Shown here: one piece after another, positions 1 to 5,516 of the stretch
How positions within the stretch are numbered: position 1 is the stretch's first letter
How the letters are laid out: each line of letters opens with the position of its first letter
DNA from: Pseudomonadota bacterium
GTDB lineage: Bacteria; Desulfobacterota; Anaeroferrophillalia; Anaeroferrophillales; Tharpellaceae
Length of the DNA: 12,208 bases
NCBI GenBank assembly: GCA_015486505.1
Contig: WFRP01000286.1
Location: 1-12,208 of the forward strand
Reading direction: 5' to 3'
The notes under the pieces: generated by a model
What the model was told of the DNA's origin: nothing
Seen by the model: the letters and a program-made list of their open reading frames with translations, nothing else
Databases searched by the model: none
Made by a program: the position numbers and the translations under genes

Positions 1-415
1 CATTAGTACCTTACAGGTTATTTTCTGCACAAAAAAACAAGATTTAATAGTCAGAAAATGTTCTGATAAGAGTACTTATTTGCGGGCCGAAAAGGCCCGA
101 TTGGGTTGTGGGATTTGTTCCCGCATTAGTACCTTACAGGTTATTTTCTGCACAAAAAAACAAGATTTAATATCCAGAAAATGTTCTGATAAGAGTACTT
201 ATTTGCGGGCCAGCGGATTGCCCCTGGGTGCGGGCCGCAAGGCTCCGTTTGGGTTGCGGGGATTGTTCCCGCATTAGTGCCTTACAGGTTATTTTCTGCA
301 CCAAAAAAAAGATTTAATAATCAGAAATTTTCTGATAAGAGTACTTATTTGCGACCAGCGGAATTGCCCCTGGGTGCGGGCCGCAAGGCTCCGTCTGGGT
401 TGCGGGATCTATTAC
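1..415 (+). repeat. Three tandem copies of a multi-hairpin intergenic repeat
   Basis: Three head-to-tail units start at 1, 124 and 272, each opening with CATTAGTACCTTACAGG (TGCC in the third). The first about 85 bp are conserved and form a long imperfect stem. In unit 1, positions 4-27 pair with 52-78 through AGTAC, CTTA, CAG and ATTTTCTG blocks around an A-rich loop. The tail varies: unit 1 has CGGGCC-GAAAA-GGCCCG (83-99), while units 2 and 3 carry a longer GCGGATTGCCCCTGGG module. Units 1 and 2 end in a small GGGA...TCCC hairpin before the next CATTAG; unit 3 decays near 415. The same family recurs at 3613-3923 and 12069-12208 in the same orientation. No protein-coding content is credible here. 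Positions 416-468 hold nothing recognisable. Confidence 0.9.
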
Positions 416-468
416 CGTGTCGAGCTATATAACATTAAAAGATTGCCTTTGTCCAGTATTAAATGATA

Positions 469-709
469 GTAACTATTCAGCCAAATTTTACCCCCCACCT
501 TCTGGAGGGGGCGGGGGTGGTTTTTCGTAAGCGGTTGCGGAAACGATTTCGTTGTTTTTCGTAAGCGAGCGGGAGCCCATCAGCATTGCAACTGTTTGAG
601 CGTAAGCGAGTTTTGCCAGGCGGGCGCAGCGCGCTTAAAGGAAAAACAGAAATCTTAACGCCTGGCGGAGAAAAACCGCGCCCGCCCCCGGATTCGGCTG
701 AATAGTTAC
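469..709. mobile_element. 241-bp MITE-like element with 14-bp TIRs and 8-bp target duplication
   Basis: The left end GTAACTATTCAGCC (469-482) is the exact reverse complement of the right end GGCTGAATAGTTAC (696-709). The direct repeat AAATGATA flanks it perfectly on both sides (461-468 and 710-717). The similarity extends inward: both ends carry a GGGGGCGGG..GG-TTTTTC block in mirrored orientation. The interior has no transposase frame but has three CGTAAGCG direct repeats (526, 560, 601) and a GCCAGGCG/CGCCTGGC inverted pair. An 8-bp duplication and ends beginning GTAA fit IS66-family transposition as I know it, so a trans-acting IS66-like transposase is a plausible mobiliser; that assignment is inference. 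The element ends 41 bp before the next start codon. Confidence 0.9.
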
Positions 710-750
710 AAATGATATAGCGTAAAATACAACATAAAGGAGTTAAAAGA

Positions 751-1323
751 ATGGACAGGAACGTAATCATTGAACGGGTCAGAGAACGGGCCCGGAAGAA
801 TTTTTCCAAGGGTTATAATTGCGCGGAATGTATTATGGAGGCCGTAGTCACCAATATCGATACCGGGCTGCCCAAAGATGTAATGAAGCTGGCGACCGGT
901 TTCGGCGGCGGGGTCGGCCTTTTCGGCGACACCTGCGGCGCGGTTACCGGAGCGATTCTGGCAGTCGGGGCCGTCCACGGCCGCAGCGAACTGCCACCCG
1001 ACGAAGATCGCAAAAAAGCGCTGCAGAAAGCCACGGACGAACTCTACGGCAATCCCGGCCTCTACCGGCTCTTTAATCAAATCCCGAATTACATTAACAA
1101 GAAATACGGCGCTACCCTCTGCCGCGAAATCGCAAAAAAATGGCAGGACACCTGGCTCTGCCGTGAACACGCCCTGCACTGCCGCGAAATCATCACCGAT
1201 GCCGCCGGATTAGCGGCGGAACTTATTTTAAGCAAACGCGAAGAGAGCGCCGCCAAACCTTTCGGTAGCAACGTCGAGAACTTAAGCGATGAAGGCGATG
1301 TCTGCACCCTGGGCAAGGGCTGA
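751..1323 (+). CDS. C_GCAxxG_C_C family putative redox-active protein
   Basis: A 190-residue, probably cytoplasmic protein. It has the family's cysteine layout: NCAEC at residues 23-27, then GFGGGVGLFGDTCGAVTGA at about 50-68 with Cys62, then Cys124, Cys137 and Cys144 in CREIAKKW, WLCRE and HCREI contexts. The family is thought to be redox-active or metal-binding but has no settled reaction. I see no signal peptide or membrane segment. The start is well supported: AAAGGAG lies at 736-742, eight bases before ATG. The tail after about residue 160 is polar and includes one more Cys near the C-terminus. The gene is alone on the plus strand and converges on the pilin operon. A MITE lies immediately upstream, so the native promoter may have been displaced or replaced; TAAAAT at 723-728 is a possible -10. 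Confidence 0.85.
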   Translation: MDRNVIIERVRERARKNFSKGYNCAECIMEAVVTNIDTGLPKDVMKLATGFGGGVGLFGDTCGAVTGAILAVGAVHGRSELPPDEDRKKALQKATDELYGNPGLYRLFNQIPNYINKKYGATLCREIAKKWQDTWLCREHALHCREIITDAAGLAAELILSKREESAAKPFGSNVENLSDEGDVCTLGKG

Positions 1324-1335
1324 GGCAACGCCCTG

Positions 1336-1354
1336 AGTTAGGAGTTTCCTGACT
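1336..1354. terminator. Short hairpin between convergent genes
   Basis: AGTTAGGA and TCCTGACT form an eight-pair stem (one G-T wobble) with a GTT loop. It lies in the 45-bp gap between the ends of the cysteine protein gene and the nucleotidyltransferase gene. Neither strand has a T tract after it, so it is not a canonical intrinsic terminator. It could be a weak bidirectional terminator or an mRNA-end-protecting hairpin. Confidence 0.35.
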
Positions 1355-1368
1355 GAAAACAGACAAAA

Positions 1369-2754
1369 TCACAACAGCCGCCGGGCCGCGGCCAGGGCTT
1401 CATCTTTGCTGTTGATTTCCCCGGCCAGTTGTTGCTGGTGAATCATCCGGATGATAGTGCCGATGCCCGGCCCCGGCTCCATACCCAAGGCCAGCAGATC
1501 CCGGCCGCTGAGCAGGGGTTTGCAAAAACCTGCTCTTTCCTTTTCATAAATTTCCCGCAGACGGCGGCTGAGTTTTATCAGCTTCAGCTGCCGGGGTTCG
1601 GGATTCCGCCCCCGGGTCGCCGACAAATCGGCATAAGCCAGGAGCAGTAAAAGATAAAGATCATCCTCAAGCTCAAACACCAGACGCCGCAAAGCCTTCT
1701 CTTTACAATTATCAAGATTGAGCAAAAGTGGCCGCAGGTGGTTTTCGATCAAACGCTCCAGCCGCCGCAAAAAATCCTTCCCGAGCGCGAATCCGGCCAG
1801 GGTTTCGCGGGCGATATGGGCGGAAAAGCGCTCATGCCCGAAAAAATGAATGCTCCCGGTATCCGGGTCTTCGGCTTTGGTTAAAGCCTTGCCGACATCA
1901 TGAAACAGGGCCGTCCATTTTAAAAGCAGACAATCCTCAGGCGTCGGTAGCGGCAAAGCCAGAGGATTCTGTCGACAAAGCTGATCCAGGCTTTCAACTA
2001 CCGCCAATGTATGTTCCAGCGCGTCAAGATGATGAAAATTATTCTGCTCGAGCCCGGCCAATCCTGCCAGCGGCGGAAAAATCTTTGGCAAAGCCCCGAC
2101 CGCCAGCAACTCCCGGAGCCCGCGTGCGGCCTTATCCGTGGCCAGGATATGGTTTAATTCAACCGTAAAACGCTCTTTCGCGACCCCATCCAAACCGCTG
2201 ACCGCTGCCCGCATTTCCTTTTCGACGGCGGCGCTCAAACTACCGTCAATCTCCAGCATAAAACGCACGGCCCGGACAATCCGTAAGGGATCGTCTTTAA
2301 TATTCTCCGGCGCCACCGAAACAATCCGTCCGGCGGCCAGGGCTTTACGGCCCGCGTGCGGATCATAAAACCGCTGCTTGCGCAAAGCAAAAGCCATCGC
2401 GTTAATGGTAAAATCACGCCGGCGCAGATCTGAATCCAGATCCGGGCCGTTGAGCGCGGCGATATCGATGGTCAATTCCGGCCCCACCAGACGCCGGGTC
2501 ACGTACCGGGCCGCGCCGTTTCCCATAGTGATAAAGCGCCCGTTGACCTGCTTAAGAATCGCGGCTTCCCAGAACTCCATATCCGCAAGCGCGCAGACAA
2601 AATCCAGATCGCTGATTTTTTCCCCCCGAAAAAGATCACGCAGGGCCCCGCCGACCAGATAAAGCTCCCGCTCGCTCGCGGCGGCGGCCGCGGCCAGCTC
2701 ATCCCAGGCCGGAAAACAGCTTTTCAACTGCCGGATATCGATAGTTTCTTCCAT
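1369..2754 (-). CDS. CCA tRNA nucleotidyltransferase / poly(A) polymerase family protein with HD domain
   Basis: A 461-residue class II nucleotidyltransferase, a family that adds CCA (or only C or A) to tRNA 3' ends or polyadenylates RNA. Visible motifs: LVGGALRD (33-40), the catalytic carboxylates in SDLDF (D49, D51), RRRDFTINAMAF (111-122), DDPLRIVRAVRF (154-165) and the ERFTVEL helix (194-200). An HD-type domain follows, with EH(247), LFHDVGK (H285, D286), GHE (306-308) and ENHLRP (337-342). The C-terminus has SGRDLLALG..PGPGIG, usual in the CCA/PAP-HD group. Sequence alone does not settle CCA versus A-adding activity. I chose ATG at 2754, preceded by GAAGAG ten bases upstream. A TTG at 2772 in the same frame overlaps the upstream stop and would add six residues. 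It is the last gene of the minus-strand run, with a housekeeping role unlike its neighbours. Confidence 0.88.
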   Translation of the reverse strand: MEETIDIRQLKSCFPAWDELAAAAAASERELYLVGGALRDLFRGEKISDLDFVCALADMEFWEAAILKQVNGRFITMGNGAARYVTRRLVGPELTIDIAALNGPDLDSDLRRRDFTINAMAFALRKQRFYDPHAGRKALAAGRIVSVAPENIKDDPLRIVRAVRFMLEIDGSLSAAVEKEMRAAVSGLDGVAKERFTVELNHILATDKAARGLRELLAVGALPKIFPPLAGLAGLEQNNFHHLDALEHTLAVVESLDQLCRQNPLALPLPTPEDCLLLKWTALFHDVGKALTKAEDPDTGSIHFFGHERFSAHIARETLAGFALGKDFLRRLERLIENHLRPLLLNLDNCKEKALRRLVFELEDDLYLLLLLAYADLSATRGRNPEPRQLKLIKLSRRLREIYEKERAGFCKPLLSGRDLLALGMEPGPGIGTIIRMIHQQQLAGEINSKDEALAAARRLL

Positions 2755-2768
2755 AAGATTTAATCTCT

Positions 2769-3608
2769 TCAATCCCGTGATTTTTCCCGTTTGCCGGCGA
2801 CAACCCGTTGTTGCCCGGGATTCCAGTAATAGTCCTGCCCCAACGGATCAGCGGGGATTTTGTCGAGCAGGCCGGCCTCCTGTAACTCGCGCAGGTTGTC
2901 AAGCGGTCGTTTTTTCTGTTGGGCAAACTGCCGTGCGGCGGCCTGAATCCGGGCCAGGTTTTTCAAACGTTGGGCTTTTTTTTCATAAAGAATCTTGATT
3001 CTTCCCGGCGGCTGGTCGGCGGCCATCCGCCGCATCAGAGCCGCGGCCCGGTCATAGGCCCCCTGTTTGCGCAAGGTTTTTAAAAGCAGCGCGAAAAAAG
3101 TTTTCGGCGCGTCCGGTTTCGCCGCCGCCATTGACAGATAATGGCCGGCGGTCGCGTAATCATTCTGATAAAGATAGAAATCATAACCGAGCCAGAAAGG
3201 CAGCTCCCAACTGTCAGGAAAAACCTTGATCCCGCGCTCAAGAATCGGCCGCGCCCGCAGGATATCATCAAAATCCTGAATCATCCCCATCCCGGAGAAG
3301 AGATAGGCGCTGTAATAGCGGGGATCAAGCCGGGTCACCCGATCCATTATCGCGTATTTCCAGGGGCTGTCGATGGCAAAATCAAGCGGCTTCCAGACCA
3401 GGCTGCCGACCTGCTGCACCGCCCGGATAAAGAGAATGTCGGCCAGCAGACCGCGATGGTCAAGACTTAAGAAACCTAAAACCTCCGGGCTGGGCGGCTC
3501 CAGGCGCAGATCATCCTGTAAAGGCCGCGCCAGCCGGGTCTGCATAGCAAAACTGATGCAGACGGCCGTCAGATAGAAAAAAAAAGCCACTGCGATTATT
3601 TTTTTCAT
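2769..3608 (-). CDS. Membrane-anchored TPR-like protein, possible PilG-like partner of the ABC-2 transporter
   Basis: About 279 residues. A hydrophobic N-terminal segment (MKKIIAVAFFFYLTAVCISF) serves as a signal anchor or signal peptide. Helical TPR-like repeats follow at about 75-190 (RYYSAYLFSGM..., SWELPFWLGYDFYL..., ATAGHYLSMAAA...), then a Lys/Arg-rich helical stretch and a C-terminal LQEAGLLDKIPADPLGQDYYW motif. I do not recognise a catalytic site. It follows an ABC-2 ATPase and permease on the same strand, and Myxococcus PilGHI offers a precedent for such a trio near pilus genes; calling this a PilG-like component is inference from context. The chosen ATG at 3608 gives a clean signal sequence. 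The frame stays open to 3674, but that would begin inside a hairpin repeat and bury the signal peptide. The only plausible ribosome site, AAGG eleven bases upstream, lies in the repeat arm. Confidence 0.7.
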   Translation of the reverse strand: MKKIIAVAFFFYLTAVCISFAMQTRLARPLQDDLRLEPPSPEVLGFLSLDHRGLLADILFIRAVQQVGSLVWKPLDFAIDSPWKYAIMDRVTRLDPRYYSAYLFSGMGMIQDFDDILRARPILERGIKVFPDSWELPFWLGYDFYLYQNDYATAGHYLSMAAAKPDAPKTFFALLLKTLRKQGAYDRAAALMRRMAADQPPGRIKILYEKKAQRLKNLARIQAAARQFAQQKKRPLDNLRELQEAGLLDKIPADPLGQDYYWNPGQQRVVAGKREKSRD

Positions 3609-3612
3609 AATA

Positions 3613-3923
3613 ATTAGTACCTTACAGGTTATTTTCTTGTTTTTTTCGACAGCTTTTTTCAACTGTAAAAACAAGAAAATGTTCTGATAAGAGTACTTAT
3701 TTGCGGGCCGAAAAGGCCCGTTTGGGTTGCGGGAGTTAGTTCCCGCATTAGTACCTTACAGGTTATTTTCTGCACCAAAAAACAAGATTTAATAATCAGA
3801 AAATGTTCTGATAAGAGTACTTATTTGCGCCCAACGGATTGCCCTTGGGGTGCGACCAACGGGAGTGCCCCTGGGTGCGGGCCACAAAGCTCCGATTGGG
3901 TTGCGGGTTTGTTCCCGCATTAG
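3613..3923 (+). repeat. Two more copies of the multi-hairpin repeat, between permease and TPR-like genes
   Basis: Unit one starts at 3613 (ATTAGTACCTTACAGG) and unit two at 3746; a third CATTAG at 3918-3923 is cut off directly after. Unit one is atypical: its loop is replaced so that ATTTTCTTGTTTTT pairs perfectly with AAAAACAAGAAAAT, lengthening the apical stem. Its tail has the CGGGCC-GAAAA-GGCCCG hairpin. Unit two has a tail with two related modules, CCCAACGGATTGCCCTTGGG and CCAACGGGAGTGCCCCTGGG. The block fills the whole 311-bp gap between two genes of one strand, so it may affect read-through from the permease gene into the TPR-like gene. It contains no credible gene. Confidence 0.88.
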
Positions 3924-4693
3924 AGATCCCGCCTCTTGAAAGCGGCCCCGGCCGCGCTCAGAAGGGCCGTCAGATAGGAAAACCAGTAGAGCAGGGAAAG
4001 CCCCGCCCGCAGGCCGGAGATCTTCTGCTGATGCACTATTGCCATCCGATAATCAAAGAGATCGAAGTTGGGCAGCAGCCAGGAGATGATTTTGACAATC
4101 TGCAGATGCAGCGGCGAACCGAAACGGCCCAGCGCGATAAAACTTTCAATCGCTTCCGTCATCGAGTGCCCGATAATAAAGATGCCGATTACCATGATGG
4201 TGTTCAAGGTGAAACTTACACCCAGAGCGTAAAAGAGAAAAGCGACCCCGCTCAGCAGAGTAAATTCGCAGATATTCCAGAGTACGGCCCAGGCCAGACC
4301 GTAAACCGGCTCGCCGCCGAAAAAAAGCGTTAAAAGGAAAATCGCCAGGCCGCTGACCAGGCTGAAAATCACGATAATCAGGGCCGTGCCGCCGAAACGG
4401 CCCAAGATGTAGAGGGGCCGCGGAATCCGGTTCAGCAGAACATAGAGTTCGTTGCGTTCGCCTTCACGATAGAGGGCGAAGGTGCCGAAAAGAACGGTAA
4501 CCAGCAGACAAATCAACGCCATCCCCGCCATCCCGCTGTTGACAATAACCCGGCTGACATTACCCAGCGAGAGGCTGCTTAGATAGGCGGAAAAACCCAG
4601 GAGAAAGAGCAGAAAAAAGAGCAGCCCGACAAACACCCGATCCCTGAAACTCTCGAGCAAGGTTGTTTTGATAATGGTGGTTAACTTGAGCAT
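3920..4693 (-). CDS. ABC-2 type transporter permease (PilI-like by context)
   Basis: A 257-residue integral membrane protein with about six hydrophobic segments: roughly 20-40 (VGLLFFLLFLLGFSAYL), 52-72, 100-125 (ALIIVIFSLVSGLAIFLLTLFF), 132-158, 163-178 (TIMVIGIFIIG) and 228-250. Size and topology fit the NosY/ABC2-membrane group, whose members move substrates such as polysaccharides, proteins or lipids across the inner membrane with a separate ATPase. An ABC ATPase gene overlaps its start by 13 bp, implying translational coupling. GAGGT lies just before the ATG. The loop LYREGERNELYVLLNRIPRP after the second segment is a typical coupling-helix-type stretch. Its stop codon TAA lies in the CATTAG edge of the adjoining repeat, so the present C-terminus (AAFKRRDL) abuts repeat DNA. 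The substrate is unknown; a pilus export or assembly role is inferred from neighbours. Confidence 0.85.
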   Translation of the reverse strand: MLKLTTIIKTTLLESFRDRVFVGLLFFLLFLLGFSAYLSSLSLGNVSRVIVNSGMAGMALICLLVTVLFGTFALYREGERNELYVLLNRIPRPLYILGRFGGTALIIVIFSLVSGLAIFLLTLFFGGEPVYGLAWAVLWNICEFTLLSGVAFLFYALGVSFTLNTIMVIGIFIIGHSMTEAIESFIALGRFGSPLHLQIVKIISWLLPNFDLFDYRMAIVHQQKISGLRAGLSLLYWFSYLTALLSAAGAAFKRRDL

Positions 4694-5451
4694 TTGACCT
4701 CTTTTTTGAATCCCTGATCCAGATTTTCGGCCTGATGCCGGGCGAGAAAGTCATCAACTTTGCCTGAAAAGCGAAGATTACCCGCGACAATAATCCCGAT
4801 CCGGTCGCAGAGCCGTTCGACCTCGGCCAGAATATGGGAACAGAAGAGAATGGTTTTACCGGCGGCTTTAAGGCCCAGCAACAGATCAATCACTTCACTT
4901 TTGCCGATTGGGTCCAGGCCTGAGGTCGGCTCGTCAAGGATGATCAAATCGGGCTCCCCGGCCAGGGCCTGCGCCAGACCGACCCGCTGCCCCATACCTT
5001 TTGACAGTTTATCGATACGCCGGCCGGCAAAGGCCTCCATACCGACCTCTTGCAGCAAAGCCGTAACCCGGGCCCGGGTTGCCGGCCGGTCGGCCCGGGC
5101 CCGGGCCGGCTGCGACAGATTATACTGCATCGTCACATATTCCCTGACGGTCAGGTTGGGATTCGGCCGGAAACTCTCCGGCAGATAGCCGATACCGACC
5201 CGCGGCCGACCCGCTTCAAGTTCTTCCCGCTGAAAAATGACCCGGCCGCTGTCCGCCTTGATAAATCCCATAATCAGCTTGACCGCCGTCGTCTTTCCGG
5301 CGCCGTTCGGGCCCAAGATACCGACAATTTCACCTTTTTTCAGCGCAAATGAAAACTCGCTCAGGGCTTTGACCCTCTCCTTGCCCAACTTATAGGTTTT
5401 ACCAAGCTGGTCCAGCGTGAGAATAATATTGGGATCGGTTTTTTTCTGCAA
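4681..5451 (-). CDS. ABC-2 transporter ATP-binding protein (PilH-like by context)
   Basis: A 256-residue ABC ATPase with all core motifs: Walker A GPNGAGKTT (47-55), a YLPE version of the Q-loop (89-92), signature LSKGMGQRVGLAQAL (149-163), Walker B LIILDEP (169-175), D-loop SGLD (177-180) and H-loop His206. The YLPE and LSKGM variants are usual in the NosF/CcmA-like exporter group, consistent with partnering the ABC-2 permease encoded immediately downstream. The start is TTG at 5451, with AGGA six bases upstream (5458-5461); no in-frame ATG precedes the first conserved strand, which supports this start. The gene follows the ExeA-like gene by 21 bp. With the permease and TPR-like protein it resembles the Myxococcus PilGHI arrangement, which was reported as needed for pilus formation; transfer of that role is inference. 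Confidence 0.9.
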   Translation of the reverse strand: MQKKTDPNIILTLDQLGKTYKLGKERVKALSEFSFALKKGEIVGILGPNGAGKTTAVKLIMGFIKADSGRVIFQREELEAGRPRVGIGYLPESFRPNPNLTVREYVTMQYNLSQPARARADRPATRARVTALLQEVGMEAFAGRRIDKLSKGMGQRVGLAQALAGEPDLIILDEPTSGLDPIGKSEVIDLLLGLKAAGKTILFCSHILAEVERLCDRIGIIVAGNLRFSGKVDDFLARHQAENLDQGFKKEVKCSS

Positions 5452-5457
5452 AATAAT

Positions 5458-5461
5458 TCCT
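5458..5461 (-). promoter_or_regulatory. Ribosome binding site deciding the TTG start of the ABC ATPase
   Basis: AGGA on the minus strand sits six bases before TTG at 5451. It supports a TTG start where no in-frame ATG is available. Confidence 0.55.
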
Positions 5462-5469
5462 GATTTTTT

Positions 5470-5516
5470 TAACTATTCAGCCCGGCCCGAACGGGGGGCG
5501 GGAGCGGCTTTTTTTC
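5470..5516 (+). mobile_element. Solo MITE end embedded in the 3' end of the ExeA-like gene
   Basis: TAACTATTCAGCC (5470-5482) matches 13 of the 14 bases of the terminal repeat of the MITE at 469-709. About 15 bp further in comes GGGGGCGGGAGCGGCTTTTTTTC, matching the subterminal GGGGGCGGG-GG-TTTTTC block found at both ends of that MITE, in the same order and spacing class. No second end or target duplication is visible nearby, so this is a decayed or one-ended remnant. It covers the last 14 or so codons and the stop codon of the gene on the opposite strand. Confidence 0.65.

Noticed and set aside
80..277. Small plus-strand open frame within the repeats
   Set aside because: It lies wholly in repeat DNA, has no ribosome site and has no protein-like composition.
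1..415. Possible CRISPR array (regular repeats at the left edge)
   Set aside because: Units are 123-148 bp, are folded throughout, and have no short unique spacers. The same unit is dispersed elsewhere in the window.
469..709. Integron attC or phage attachment site
   Set aside because: Perfect terminal inverted repeats with an 8-bp target duplication are better explained by transposition, and no integrase is present.
477..809. Minus-strand open frame across the MITE and the start of the cysteine protein gene
   Set aside because: It reads through a non-coding element and its terminal repeats, overlaps a well-supported gene, and lacks a recognisable fold or ribosome site.
706..1179. Long minus-strand frame opposite the cysteine protein gene
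   Set aside because: It is a shadow of a gene with clear family motifs and a good ribosome site.
3609..3674. Upstream extension of the TPR-like protein
   Set aside because: It would be encoded by the hairpin repeat and place the signal sequence internally.
5050..5120. GC-rich palindromic CCCGGGCCCGGG-like stretch as a regulatory structure
   Set aside because: It lies within the ABC ATPase gene, where Ala/Arg codons explain the composition; no independent signal was seen.
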